From positions 55,506-119,505 of the forward strand of contig SVFB01000100.1 in the NCBI GenBank assembly GCA_015057085.1: DNA of 64,000 nucleotides. The letters run 5' to 3'. The DNA is from Lachnospiraceae bacterium (lineage in GTDB: Bacteria > Bacillota > Clostridia > Lachnospirales > Lachnospiraceae). The position numbers and the translations under genes were made by a program. Below are positions 18,879-29,091 of the stretch, piece by piece. The notes below the pieces were generated by a model. It made no database searches. It worked only from the letters and a program-made list of their open reading frames with translations, and was not told the origin of the DNA. Positions within the stretch are counted from its first letter, which is position 1. Each line of letters starts with the position of its first letter.

Positions 18879-20708
18879 CTAATCGGTTTGAATCAATTCT
18901 TCGATAAATCTGGACACCAAAGGTCCATGATGTGTAGATTTTACAGAGCAAAGGTACAGATTGTCCTTTGCTCTTGTCATTCCTACATACATCAATCGAC
19001 GTTCTTCTTCAATTTCTTCATCTAATATTGCCTTTTTATAAGGTATATTTCCTTCGTTTACATCAATGATAAATACGTTTTTATATTCCAATCCTTTTGC
19101 ACTATGTAGGGTAGAAAACGTAACTGCATTTACCTTAGTATTGCTTTTCTTTTGCATTTCCTGCAGTGCTTCTTCCGTATTTTTGATATGGTCATTGAAT
19201 TCTGCAAAGGTTTTATAGCCCTTAGCGGCATTTTGGAATTCATCTAAGACACTCAGCAATTCTTCTTTTGTCAGATCATGTTCTTCGGCAAAATCAATCA
19301 AATACTCATCATAGCCAACGCCTTTTCGAATATAATTAATGGCAGCATAAGGGCTCATTTGCGCAATCAAACGCAAATCCTGTTCTAACTTAAAAATACG
19401 CTCTTGTACCCAAGGTTTGTCATTATAATATGCCTCCCAAACATCAAAGGCAACCTGCCGTTCCGGCAAAGAATCGCGGCTCAAATACCGAAGCGGTCGA
19501 TTCATAATTTTATATACTTCGCTTCGCTCTCTGCTTCCAACCGCAAGCCGGATATATGTACGCACATCCCTTACAGTCCAATGCTCGTACAAATTTGGAA
19601 TCTGATCCTTGCATCGAAATTCGATATTTTTGTTCAAAAATTCTTCCATCAAAAGACGAGGGCCGGTATTGGTGCGAAACAATACCGCATAATCATCCAA
19701 AGAATCGCCATTTTCATATGCTTCCCGGATCAATTCGGCAATCTTAGTATTCTCCTGTTCCTCAGAATCGAAATACATAATGCGAAAGGAATCTTCCTCC
19801 GGCCGTTCTGCAGTAACAACTTTCTCAAAGCGAACGCGATTATGCGAGATTAATTTCATTGCTTTATCGCAAATCTTTTTATTACAACGATAATTACGAT
19901 TCAATAAAATCTCTTTTGTATCAGGATATATATCTTTAAAACGAAGCATAATTTCCGGCTTAGAACCACGAAAACGATAAATAGACTGATCGTCATCTCC
20001 AACAACAAATAAATTATTTTCCGGAAGCGCCATTAAACGAATGATATCAAATTGAATTTGATTAATATCCTGAAATTCATCGATTAGAATATATTTATAT
20101 TTTTTCTGCCAAATCGCTAAAATATCCGGTCTTTGTTCAAACAGTTCAAGAGTATAGGTCAGCATATCATCAAAGTCAATCAGGCGATTGTCTGCCAGAT
20201 AGCGATTGTAATCCCGATAAATATCGCGAAAAATGGATGCGCTGCAGACCTTTGAATAAAAATGTTGAATATCCAGTCTTGAATTTTTGATTCCGGAAAT
20301 TTCGGAATTTAAATTGCTGCACAAATCATTCTCATCTCTGGCATCTAATCGATACTTATGTACAAGTTCCCGCAGCAAATTATATTTTTGTGATTCTGTG
20401 ATAATATTGGATGCATCAAAGTGATAAGCAATTTTCAGCACCATAAAAAAAATCGCGTGAAACGTGCCAAAGGTCACTCGACTTTTCTCTAATCCCATCA
20501 AATCTAAAAAGCGCTCTTTCATTTCTGTCGCGGCTGCTTTTGTAAAAGTGATTACCAAAATGTTGGAAGGATCCACATGATGTTGTTCGATCAAGGCTTG
20601 AATACGATGTGTGATCACAGTGGTTTTGCCGGATCCTGCGCCGGCTAAGACCATAGCCGGGCCATCGCAAACTGCAATGGCCCGCAATTGAGACTCATTA
20701 AAATTCAT
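18879..20708 (-). CDS. UvrD/PcrA-like superfamily 1A DNA helicase
   Basis: The 609-residue product has all SF1A motifs: 'AGAGSGKTTVITHRI' (Walker A), 'VITFTKAAATEMKER', 'LIDEFQDINQIQ' (Walker B), 'VGDDDQSIYRFRGSKP', 'NYRCNKKI', 'STLHSAKGLEYKNVFI' and 'EEERRLMYVGMTRAKDNL'. It is clearly shorter than PcrA (about 740), so it is a paralogue, role in repair or recombination unknown. GAGGT precedes the start; it begins 18 bases after the gltX stop and probably closes that operon. Confidence 0.88.
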   Translation of the reverse strand: MNFNESQLRAIAVCDGPAMVLAGAGSGKTTVITHRIQALIEQHHVDPSNILVITFTKAAATEMKERFLDLMGLEKSRVTFGTFHAIFFMVLKIAYHFDASNIITESQKYNLLRELVHKYRLDARDENDLCSNLNSEISGIKNSRLDIQHFYSKVCSASIFRDIYRDYNRYLADNRLIDFDDMLTYTLELFEQRPDILAIWQKKYKYILIDEFQDINQIQFDIIRLMALPENNLFVVGDDDQSIYRFRGSKPEIMLRFKDIYPDTKEILLNRNYRCNKKICDKAMKLISHNRVRFEKVVTAERPEEDSFRIMYFDSEEQENTKIAELIREAYENGDSLDDYAVLFRTNTGPRLLMEEFLNKNIEFRCKDQIPNLYEHWTVRDVRTYIRLAVGSRERSEVYKIMNRPLRYLSRDSLPERQVAFDVWEAYYNDKPWVQERIFKLEQDLRLIAQMSPYAAINYIRKGVGYDEYLIDFAEEHDLTKEELLSVLDEFQNAAKGYKTFAEFNDHIKNTEEALQEMQKKSNTKVNAVTFSTLHSAKGLEYKNVFIIDVNEGNIPYKKAILDEEIEEERRLMYVGMTRAKDNLYLCSVKSTHHGPLVSRFIEELIQTD

Positions 20709-20726
20709 GAATTACCTCAGATATGA

Positions 20727-22178
20727 CTATTTAGAAAGCAATTCGATTGCAGCAGAAATTCTGGCAATCGTTTCTTCTTTTCCAAGTACTTCCATTAATT
20801 CTGTTGCACCACCCGGAGTCATTTGTTTGCCGGATACTGCTGTACGAATCGGCCACATAACATAGCCATTCTTTACTTCCTTTTCTTTCACGTATGCACA
20901 GAGCATTTCATATAAAGCATCATTTGAATAATCCTCTTGCTTCTCAAGCAACGGAAGGACATCCTTTAACACTTCCAAAGAAGATTCCTTTGTGGTCTTC
21001 ATCTTCTTGTGTACATACATTTCTGTATCATATTCCGGAACTGCTTCAAAGAAATCAATATGATCTTTGATATCCGGGAAGATTTCGATTCTAGTCTTAA
21101 CCATAGCGGCAATCTTCTTCAAATCATAGTCTTTTGTGATGACTTCTTTGATATATGGCTCTGCCATCTCATAGAATTCATCAAAATCCATAGCCTTAAT
21201 ATATTCGCCATTCATCCATTTTAACTTGGTGAAATCAAATACTGCAGGGCTCTTAGACATATGATGATAATCAAATTTTTGAACCAGCTCTTCTAATGAC
21301 ATAATCTCCTGATTGTCTTCCGGAGACCATCCCAATAAGGCAACGAAATTTACAACAGCTTCCTTTAAGAATCCCTGCTCCAGCAAGTCTTCAAATGAAG
21401 AATGTCCACTTCTCTTAGATAACTTCTGATGTGACTCATCTGTAATCAACGGGCAGTGAATATATACAGGAACTTCCCATCCAAAAGCTTCATATAAGCG
21501 ATTATATTTCGGAGAAGAAGATAAATACTCATTTCCGCGTACCACATGAGTAATTCCCATCAAATGGTCATCAACAACATTTGCAAAATTGTATGTTGGA
21601 TATCCATCTGATTTAATCAAAATCATATCATCAAGTTCTGCATTATCGACTGTGATATCTCCATATATTTCATCTTCGAATGTGGTTGTACCTTCTGTCG
21701 GATTATTCTGTCGAATGACATAAGGCTTACCTGCAGCTAAATTAGCTTCCACTTCCTCTTTTGATAAAGAAAGACAATGCTTATCATAAACAGATATTTC
21801 TTTTCCGGCTACGACTCTCTTTAAACCATCTAATCTGCATTTGTCACAGAAACAGTAATATGCTTCTCCTTTTTCAACCAGTTTTTTCGCATATTCCAGA
21901 TAGATTCCGGCTTTCTGTCTCTCACTTTGCACATACGGACCAACTCCGCCATCCTTGTCCGGACCTTCATCATGAATCAATCCGGTTTTTTGCATGGTAC
22001 GGTAAATAATATCGACTGCGCCTTCAACGTAGCGCTCCTGGTCCGTATCTTCAATACGAAGAATAAAATCTCCGCCTTCATGTTTTGCAATCAGATAAGC
22101 ATATAATGCTGTTCTTAAATTTCCTACATGCATTCTCCCTGTAGGACTGGGAGCGAATCTTGTTCTTACTTTACTCAT
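20727..22178 (-). CDS. gltX: Glutamyl-tRNA synthetase
   Basis: Charges tRNA-Glu. The start at 22178 ([20 protein letters not shown]) follows GAGGAG. The 483-residue product has the HIGH motif as HVGN within '[21 protein letters not shown]', '[11 protein letters not shown]', and KMSKS as KLSKR. A zinc-type cluster is visible as 'CFCDKCRL'. It lies 19 bases after the coiled-coil protein gene, so it is the housekeeping member of the DUF5717/DUF5716 operon. Two tRNA-Glu genes lie at the far end of the window but are unlinked. Confidence 0.96.
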   Translation of the reverse strand: MSKVRTRFAPSPTGRMHVGNLRTALYAYLIAKHEGGDFILRIEDTDQERYVEGAVDIIYRTMQKTGLIHDEGPDKDGGVGPYVQSERQKAGIYLEYAKKLVEKGEAYYCFCDKCRLDGLKRVVAGKEISVYDKHCLSLSKEEVEANLAAGKPYVIRQNNPTEGTTTFEDEIYGDITVDNAELDDMILIKSDGYPTYNFANVVDDHLMGITHVVRGNEYLSSSPKYNRLYEAFGWEVPVYIHCPLITDESHQKLSKRSGHSSFEDLLEQGFLKEAVVNFVALLGWSPEDNQEIMSLEELVQKFDYHHMSKSPAVFDFTKLKWMNGEYIKAMDFDEFYEMAEPYIKEVITKDYDLKKIAAMVKTRIEIFPDIKDHIDFFEAVPEYDTEMYVHKKMKTTKESSLEVLKDVLPLLEKQEDYSNDALYEMLCAYVKEKEVKNGYVMWPIRTAVSGKQMTPGGATELMEVLGKEETIARISAAIELLSK

Positions 22179-22197
22179 TTTAAGTCTCCTCTGTATT

Positions 22198-23358
22198 TTA
22201 TATCGCACCTTGATTATATTGTTCCAGGCGCTTTATAATCATTAATATTTGATCACGATAGGCACTATCCTCGTCGAGGCTGGCCAACGCGCGGTCTTTC
22301 ATACTGTTAAGCGCATTCACATTATATTCCAAACGATTGCGCAATTTCTGGCGACGCACAATCAAGTTGTGCTTTAATTCTACCATTTCTTTTTTATCGC
22401 AGATTGCATAAGGATAATTAATCCATACGCGTGCATCATATAACTGATATTCCTGCAATTGATTCACAAGCTTTTCGCTGTAATAAGTCAAATCATCATT
22501 TGCTTCCCGAAACTTCTTTCGCTCTTTTACAGCTTCTAAATATTGCTCATAAAAATATAACAGTTCCCGAGAATTTTTTACATGATATTTTTCACATGTA
22601 CAATCAACTGCATTCTTTATATTAACATATTTTATCTTTACGCGGTTCTCTAAAGTAATCGCATGATTAATATTTACATCACATTGCTTCACTTCCCGCT
22701 GACAATCCTGATAACGGATTGTACAAAAACCACCAAGTGTGGCCACCACAAACATTGCGATAAACAAAGGCAAAGTGACATTTAATCCAAAAGCAAATGT
22801 GAGAACCACATAGACACCAATTAATGTTGCAAATAGCACCAAAAGCCAAATAACCAGGCGTTTCAATTGCTTCATTTCATGCTTGGCATCTTTTTTATCG
22901 ATGGTCCAGGAGAGCTTCTCTCCTTCTAATGTATGTAAATCTCTCTCAATGGCAGAGAGATAAGTTTCGTTGGACTCTAAGCGCTTAATCGAGCGGGTTA
23001 ATTCCTCCTCCGCTTCTTGAAATTGCGCAAACTGACTGTCCGATATACGATTTCTCGTCTCTAATAGCTCATCCCGAACTCGATTTAGATTATTGATATG
23101 AGTTGCGGTATCAATTAATTTGGCTCTCTCATTCGGAGGCAAATCTTCAAGAATTTGAATATCATTTAAATAAGATGATACCACACGATATTCATCTCTG
23201 ACATTCTCTAATTCGCGGGATGTGTCAATCATCTGCTCGCAAAGCTCCACAGCCACATGTTGACGTCCAACTTTTTTCATGTAATTGTGATTTTGCTCTT
23301 CTTCAACTTCTTTAGTATTCTGTTTTTTTGATTTAAATCGTTTTAAAAATGAAAACAT
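22198..23358 (-). CDS. Coiled-coil protein with two membrane segments
   Basis: Unrecognised 386-residue protein. A basic N-terminus is followed by a charged coiled-coil region (about 30-165: repeats such as [18 protein letters not shown] and [13 protein letters not shown]), two adjacent hydrophobic helices (about 168-190 [23 protein letters not shown] and 195-212 [16 protein letters not shown]), and a second coiled-coil region to the C-terminus. Both charged parts would face the same side, probably the cytoplasm. It is fourth in the DUF5717 operon and starts three bases after the TPR gene stop, so it probably anchors that system to the membrane. Function unknown. Confidence 0.75.
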   Translation of the reverse strand: MFSFLKRFKSKKQNTKEVEEEQNHNYMKKVGRQHVAVELCEQMIDTSRELENVRDEYRVVSSYLNDIQILEDLPPNERAKLIDTATHINNLNRVRDELLETRNRISDSQFAQFQEAEEELTRSIKRLESNETYLSAIERDLHTLEGEKLSWTIDKKDAKHEMKQLKRLVIWLLVLFATLIGVYVVLTFAFGLNVTLPLFIAMFVVATLGGFCTIRYQDCQREVKQCDVNINHAITLENRVKIKYVNIKNAVDCTCEKYHVKNSRELLYFYEQYLEAVKERKKFREANDDLTYYSEKLVNQLQEYQLYDARVWINYPYAICDKKEMVELKHNLIVRRQKLRNRLEYNVNALNSMKDRALASLDEDSAYRDQILMIIKRLEQYNQGAI

Positions 23359-23361
23359 ATA

Positions 23362-24201
23362 CTATACTCTACAAATTCTACGATATTCGTCTTTCCAGCC
23401 GTTTAATATTTTATCTGCTTCATTGCAAAAACGGTTGCGCTCTCCTTGATTGATTTCCTCTGCAAATTTTGATAACAATTCTTCGAAATCCTTGATTTCC
23501 TGATTGCGGCTATACATTGACAATTCGTTCTTAAGCTCAGTGATTTGCATATCATCAAGCCCATGCTCCATTGCAACCTGCAGAAAGGAATCATCATCTT
23601 TCAAACAGCGATATGCAAAGAGCCACTCTTTTAATGTCTCCCTATCATGATTCTTATCATATGCCAGTTTATAATATTCGATTGCTTCTCGAAACATAAA
23701 CAGTCTCGCATATGCAGTCCCAAGATTATGATAAATATTGCCAACCACAATCGGATTTGCGGCAGTTGCCTCTTCGGAATTCAAAAGATGTTTGTATGCA
23801 TAAATGCTACTGAGATATTTCTCCTTTTCCATCAGACGGTCAGCACGCATTTTATTGACTTCAAAATCGCTCTTTTCTTCCATCTGTGCCAGGACAGATA
23901 CCAACTCATCAATTTGCGGTGGATTTAAATAAAAGGATTTTCTTAAAATAATCTCCACAAAGGTGGACAGCTTTCCATTTTCATAGATGACATTTAAAAG
24001 TTCATCCGCAAGCTCTCTTAAACCCAATTCCTTTTCCAGCCACTTGCAAAGTTCCTCATTCATAAATTCTGAGTCGATGAGATAAATATTATTTAAAATA
24101 TAATAATTTAATTCCTCAATCGAATAGACATTCAAGGAAATTCCATCTATATAATAGGGCATCGCCGCTATTTGTTCATTGCATAAAAGTAATTCGCCCA
24201 T
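23362..24201 (-). CDS. TPR-like protein of the DUF5717/DUF5716 operon
   Basis: Unrecognised 279-residue soluble protein. Residues about 150-185 (IVVGNIYHNLGTAYARLFMFREAIEYYKLAYDKN) form a clear tetratricopeptide unit, and the preceding 'MEKEKYLSSIYAYKHLL' reads as a second. The N-terminal part contains a leucine-rich helical segment (YSIEELNYYILNNIYLID). It lies nine bases after DUF5716 and three bases before the two-TM coiled-coil gene. Likely a scaffold between those products. Confidence 0.75.
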   Translation of the reverse strand: MGELLLCNEQIAAMPYYIDGISLNVYSIEELNYYILNNIYLIDSEFMNEELCKWLEKELGLRELADELLNVIYENGKLSTFVEIILRKSFYLNPPQIDELVSVLAQMEEKSDFEVNKMRADRLMEKEKYLSSIYAYKHLLNSEEATAANPIVVGNIYHNLGTAYARLFMFREAIEYYKLAYDKNHDRETLKEWLFAYRCLKDDDSFLQVAMEHGLDDMQITELKNELSMYSRNQEIKDFEELLSKFAEEINQGERNRFCNEADKILNGWKDEYRRICRV

Positions 24202-24210
24202 GAATGCTCC

Positions 24211-25440
24211 TTACATCGTCATAGTGTATTTCCAATTCTTATCAGTTCCTCTGAAGATCTCGCCGAATCCCAAATCTTTGATTTCGATTTCCACCTTATC
24301 CACCGATATCGGCTTCGCGGTGATTCGAAGACGCGATGTCTTATCCGGTCTCATTGGCAAGTCTGTTAATTCTAAGGTTTCAATACTTGCCTCCCTAGAT
24401 CTTGGAAGCTGTTTCCAAAAGTCAATTTCAGGAGTTCCGGAAAGAATTACTTCGCACTCTCCCTCAATCTCAAACCAGTTTTTGCCGGCGCTAATCAAAT
24501 TATAAAATTCCACATTACCACGGTTTTTCATCTTTAATGAGACATTAAATTTCATCTCATTTTCGCCCATGTAGATAAAAGGCCATGATTCCAATGCCGT
24601 AGTTGCAGCCGCATAACAAGCTCCCTTTGAAAAGAGATTGTTTCCCATAAATGCACGCCTTCCGCGACACAAAAAATTCAAAGACTGGTTCATCCAATCT
24701 CCTTCAAATCCGTCTCCTACCAAAAAGACAGAAGAGACAATCAGATTTTCAAAAGACTTATTTAATATTCTTAAAAATTCCAGGTCCTTATCGCCTGATA
24801 AGTTTTTCTTCTGGCTTTCGATAATTGTTACAACCTGAGGTTTCGTACGCATATCACGCTTTAAATGATAGGAATATAATAAATCTCTTTCATAACAATA
24901 TAAGAAAACATCACGATTCCAAAGTCGCTCATCCTGTTGGAAGGTATAATAATAAAAGCTCTCTCTATGATCGATGACCATAAACTGGTCTTTGGTTAAA
25001 CCAAGCTTTCCTGCAATTCTCCAAAACAAATCCATATTGTCTCGGGACAAACGTTCCACGCAGAGTACCAACTTGTCAAACCCGTTTATGGTTCCGAGAC
25101 GCTGTGTCAATTGAATCAATTTCTTGATAAACAAAGCCAAAAGCTCTTCAGCATCATAAACTTCATCATCAATATGAATCTGTTCACCGGCCAAAGCACG
25201 ACGCAAAAGTGCATCAACACAGACAAGATCTGAACTCTTTGCCATCTTCACTGCTTCTTCACCATAATACCACATGCCAAGATTCTTGCGCTTCGCAAGA
25301 ATGACGGGAATCGAAAAAGCTTCACTTCCCGCCACTGTGCTCACGGTTTCTGGTTCATCCATATTCGGTTTGAAATAGCTGATCATGGCTGATTTGTCAT
25401 TGAAATCAATGCCAAGATAAATCGGTCCGTTTTCTGACAT
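24211..25440 (-). CDS. DUF5716 family, Hsp70/actin-like fold
   Basis: The start at 25440 (MSENGPIYLGIDFNDKSAMISYF) follows AGAGGC; the 20 extra upstream codons overlap the DUF5717 end and are unlikely. The 409-residue product matches what I recall of DUF5716. Hsp70-like landmarks: 'YLGIDFNDKSA' in place of the phosphate-1 loop, 'IPVILAKRKNLGMWYYGEEAVKMA' in place of the Hsp70 'PS.V.F…G..A', an 'EELLALFIKKL' helix, and 'VFLVGDGFEGDW' in place of the adenosine motif. The phosphate-2 loop (normally DxGGGT) reads LYCYERDLLYSY, so nucleotide hydrolysis may be lost. The C-terminal 130 residues form a predicted beta domain. Second gene of its operon. Confidence 0.75.
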   Translation of the reverse strand: MSENGPIYLGIDFNDKSAMISYFKPNMDEPETVSTVAGSEAFSIPVILAKRKNLGMWYYGEEAVKMAKSSDLVCVDALLRRALAGEQIHIDDEVYDAEELLALFIKKLIQLTQRLGTINGFDKLVLCVERLSRDNMDLFWRIAGKLGLTKDQFMVIDHRESFYYYTFQQDERLWNRDVFLYCYERDLLYSYHLKRDMRTKPQVVTIIESQKKNLSGDKDLEFLRILNKSFENLIVSSVFLVGDGFEGDWMNQSLNFLCRGRRAFMGNNLFSKGACYAAATTALESWPFIYMGENEMKFNVSLKMKNRGNVEFYNLISAGKNWFEIEGECEVILSGTPEIDFWKQLPRSREASIETLELTDLPMRPDKTSRLRITAKPISVDKVEIEIKDLGFGEIFRGTDKNWKYTMTM

Positions 25441-25462
25441 AAATTGCCTCTTATCAAATGCT

Positions 25463-28400
25463 TTATAAAATATGGAATGCTTCTTTGCTGACTTCCTCAT
25501 AACCGAAATAGCGGTTCATACACTTAATCAAATTTGCATCTTCCTGAAGTGTAGAGGAAATCATCATCTGATTCAACAGATTGTATCTGCTTTCATCATC
25601 TTCACTGTATACATCATTATTTAAAATCTCGCTGCTTTCGGATACTTCCACAACAGAAGCTTTTTCCTCTGAAACATAATAGCGAATACGTTCACCAAAG
25701 AACATGACAAAACTCTTTACAAAAATACCATCATAAACATCTATCATATCTTCTGCAATAAAGGAATCGTCCGACTCGTTTAAGCTGTAATGCAAGACCA
25801 CATGACTCAATGGATTTGCGCGATATTCAAGGAATACTTTATCATAGAAATGATATTTTGCCACCAGACGTTTATCCAGCTTTTTATAAAATGCAAAATT
25901 CATATTCTTGTTGGTAAATTCCGATAAAAGATTGTCTTCTATCTGATATTGTTCCTCCGAAATCGTCGTAAGTTCAGACAGTCGCTTTAACAGCGCAAGC
26001 TTGCATGCATCATTTAGTTCCTGTCCCGCCAGATATCTGCCTTCTAACAGCCCGAATACATCTGCAGTCAATTCTTGACCTGAAACGAAATATTCATGGG
26101 ACATATATGTGATATATGCCAGGACAATCAGCTCTCTTCCGCCGCAATCATAATAATGCGCAAAAATATCAAAAGTCGAGAAATCCAGTTTGCCCGAATA
26201 CATCAGCTGTGTTAGAATCTTTTCCTCCAAATCAAAGGTATCAATATCATAACTTCTTGATGCTTTCCATAAGCGGGTCATAAAATTCGATGGGCCGGTA
26301 TAATACTTACATAAGTAATTTAAAATCAAATCAGTATATTTGCCATCATAAAATACTCTTGTGCAGAATCTGGTGATATTATCATCCTCATCATATTGAT
26401 TCTCTAAAATCAAACGATTACAGAGTGATACCTTATAAGATGCACCCACCTGATCAATGCCGAATTCTTCTACTGATTCAACTGCTCGTTCATAGAGATG
26501 GTTCTCTACAAATTGCTCCATCAGATATTTTCTGGCAATGGCATCATAATCATGAATATCCACCACCTCCAAAAATTCCCGCATCATCGGATCGTATTCG
26601 GCAACCGACAGATAGCGGATAATCTCCGGAACCATCTCGCTCATAAACTCAGATGAAAAATCGTCTGCAAACAAAATCCTTCTAAAGAAAGGTTTATCAT
26701 CCGGTTGGAACGTCAAATAATTGCGCTTGCCCTGGAATCGATAAATGATATAAGAAACCTCATCTGTAGCCAGTGACATGGATTTATCCAGATAATTTTT
26801 CGGGTTCATAAGCGGTTGCAAGCGATAAGCTACGCTACCCACATATCGATGGCCGCTTTCATCCTCAAAAAGAATGACATAATCCTTCGAATATAATTGA
26901 AAATATGCCACATTATTCTGAATCGGGACAATCTGAGGGTCCTTCAACTCGCGCTGATATATGATTGCTCTGACCATGCTGTTTTCGAAAACAATCAGCT
27001 TATGGGTAAAGACAATATGCGCCAGCGAATGGGCAATATCTTCATTTACCAATCCCAAATCCAGCATATCCTCATATAATACAGCCAGATTATCATCCAT
27101 ATGCTCAGCCTCGACCTGTTCCATGGCAAAGCGTCCCATTGCACGTCGATACTGATTATAGGTTTCTTTATCCGTCTCTTTTGCAGCAATAATATTATTA
27201 TATAACACTGCCAGTTTGCGATAAGGCAAATTGCTTTCGTACCGGAAATACATACGTATCATCTTCGGAAGAACTGAAATATTTCTCTCATCCATAGATG
27301 TCAGATATGCCTCATACAAACCGGTCACTCTCAGTTCCAATTCAATGCCCTTCGCATACCATTTGTGATATTGATTATCGAATTGCTCTGTACGAATCAA
27401 ATAGCTGACAATTGTGCCCACATATTCAGTCTTTGGATCTGCCTCATAAGCTGCACACATCAATTCATAGTAGTTATGATTAAATTCTTTTGTGTATGCA
27501 AGAATCTGGAATATCTGAGCAGCAATATCTTTATTCATTGCCTGCTTACGCACAGCCCAACGCAAAAGACGCAGTTCAAAAGTATCTAGTTTCGTAAGCA
27601 GATACGGATCCTGCCAAATCAGATAATATGCCTCCAAATACAGATAAGGCGAAGTACAACCCTGATTTGACCAATATTCGATTGCTTTTAGTTTTAAAGC
27701 GCTGTTGTTGTAATAATTCTCATCCAAAAAAGTAAGAATCCAAAATACCAATAGTGAATTTGGATTTTCACGGAAAATCAATTTGATTTCAGCCGTCATC
27801 CGATCCACATAAACAGGTTCTCTCTCCAACAAGGTTTGAATATACAGATAGTACGCCCAGACAGGAGATTCCTTATCGGTCCAATCACGCTTAAAATCTT
27901 CCAGAATCCATTCACATTCCTGGCGCTGTCGATTAATCAAAAGCGCCTGTGCCTTCATCAGCAAATACATTGGTTCATCCGGCTCAAGAGCATGCAAATG
28001 GTCTAAAATATTGACCGTTTCATTGGACCAGACACCTGTTACCAAACGCTTTAATCGATATGCCTGATACAATTCCAAAATACCGATTTGGCTTTCTTTG
28101 ATATCATGGCGACGCTTAATCTCCTCCATGCGCTTTGCATCCTGCATCGCAATCACCGTTACCGGAATTTCAATTTCCTGATATGCACTCTTTAAATAAA
28201 TGCGACCATAATTGTTGCCGGCATGAAGCGCCTCTTTGCGAATGAAAAAGTCTAGCTGACAAGTACTTCCGATAAAATCATTTGATTGTATTTTCTTTTT
28301 TGGGATTTCGATAAAGTCAGAATCCGTCGAAAGTGTGATTTCGATAAATCCCCAACCATCTTTTTTGATTGAAATGGTTTCTTTTTGAGATTCATCAAAA

Positions 28401-29011
28401 TCAGAAAACGTATATTCGCTCCGCTCACAGGAGAACATAATGCGCTGTTTTTTCCCGATTCCAACCAGAAACTCTTCCAAATTGCGATTGGAAGGTTTTG
28501 CATTGATGATGCCTTTGTATATCATCATTTCTTTTACTTCATTAGATTTGATGATATTGGAAAATCCTCGATGATAAAACAGCTGATAAGCTTCATCCCA
28601 ATGTTCTTTTGCAAGACAGGAGAAATCATAAAGATTTTTGATGAATCCATTTGAAGAATCCATATAATTTTTGGAAATTGTGACAGCAAAAGGAAGACTG
28701 TATTCAAATCGGTTGCATACAATCACAAATTCGCCCTTTAACACTTCCTGGTCAATGAGCCCTTTACTATGAAGTTGATAACGAATACGAACTTCCTCAC
28801 CATCAAATTGAGGTGTCAGACATTCCATACGCTCATTTGTGGAATAGCAAACGCCTCTGATCTTTAACTTCTTTTTATTCGACAATGAAAAACTGCCGGA
28901 ATAGTCGTCTCCTTCGACTACTGTTAAAGAAAGTGATTCGTCGGAGAATTGAATTTCAGGAACATCGTATTCAAACTTGCCTCTGGCAAGTTGCTTCATT
29001 CGGTTTCTCAT
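25463..29011 (-). CDS. DUF5717 family large protein
   Basis: 1182-residue protein resembling DUF5717, of unknown function. Residues about 10-115 look like a beta-sandwich (FEYDVPEIQFSDESLSLTVVEGDDYSGSFSL…); about 195-290 look like a second beta domain (ISIKKDGWGFIEITLST…); from about 300 to 950 the sequence is alpha-helical with solenoid/TPR-like spacing (LEPDEPMYLLMKAQALLINRQRQECEWIL and others). There is no signal peptide or membrane segment, so it is cytosolic. First gene of the operon with DUF5716, TPR and coiled-coil membrane proteins, behind its own promoter. Analogy suggests a scaffold for the Hsp70-like partner. Confidence 0.75.
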   Translation of the reverse strand: MRNRMKQLARGKFEYDVPEIQFSDESLSLTVVEGDDYSGSFSLSNKKKLKIRGVCYSTNERMECLTPQFDGEEVRIRYQLHSKGLIDQEVLKGEFVIVCNRFEYSLPFAVTISKNYMDSSNGFIKNLYDFSCLAKEHWDEAYQLFYHRGFSNIIKSNEVKEMMIYKGIINAKPSNRNLEEFLVGIGKKQRIMFSCERSEYTFSDFDESQKETISIKKDGWGFIEITLSTDSDFIEIPKKKIQSNDFIGSTCQLDFFIRKEALHAGNNYGRIYLKSAYQEIEIPVTVIAMQDAKRMEEIKRRHDIKESQIGILELYQAYRLKRLVTGVWSNETVNILDHLHALEPDEPMYLLMKAQALLINRQRQECEWILEDFKRDWTDKESPVWAYYLYIQTLLEREPVYVDRMTAEIKLIFRENPNSLLVFWILTFLDENYYNNSALKLKAIEYWSNQGCTSPYLYLEAYYLIWQDPYLLTKLDTFELRLLRWAVRKQAMNKDIAAQIFQILAYTKEFNHNYYELMCAAYEADPKTEYVGTIVSYLIRTEQFDNQYHKWYAKGIELELRVTGLYEAYLTSMDERNISVLPKMIRMYFRYESNLPYRKLAVLYNNIIAAKETDKETYNQYRRAMGRFAMEQVEAEHMDDNLAVLYEDMLDLGLVNEDIAHSLAHIVFTHKLIVFENSMVRAIIYQRELKDPQIVPIQNNVAYFQLYSKDYVILFEDESGHRYVGSVAYRLQPLMNPKNYLDKSMSLATDEVSYIIYRFQGKRNYLTFQPDDKPFFRRILFADDFSSEFMSEMVPEIIRYLSVAEYDPMMREFLEVVDIHDYDAIARKYLMEQFVENHLYERAVESVEEFGIDQVGASYKVSLCNRLILENQYDEDDNITRFCTRVFYDGKYTDLILNYLCKYYTGPSNFMTRLWKASRSYDIDTFDLEEKILTQLMYSGKLDFSTFDIFAHYYDCGGRELIVLAYITYMSHEYFVSGQELTADVFGLLEGRYLAGQELNDACKLALLKRLSELTTISEEQYQIEDNLLSEFTNKNMNFAFYKKLDKRLVAKYHFYDKVFLEYRANPLSHVVLHYSLNESDDSFIAEDMIDVYDGIFVKSFVMFFGERIRYYVSEEKASVVEVSESSEILNNDVYSEDDESRYNLLNQMMISSTLQEDANLIKCMNRYFGYEEVSKEAFHIL

Positions 29012-29042
29012 AAATCAAGTACTCCGCAAATTAGTTATTTAA

Positions 29043-29070
29043 ATTATACAATAATTCATCTATTTTACAA
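29043..29070 (-). promoter_or_regulatory. Promoter of the DUF5717-DUF5716-gltX operon
   Basis: Minus-strand TTGTAA (29065-29070), 16-base spacer, TATAAT (29043-29048), within the 80-base gap after the P-type ATPase gene. Confidence 0.7.
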
Positions 29071-29091
29071 AGATATTCTGACACGTAATTT

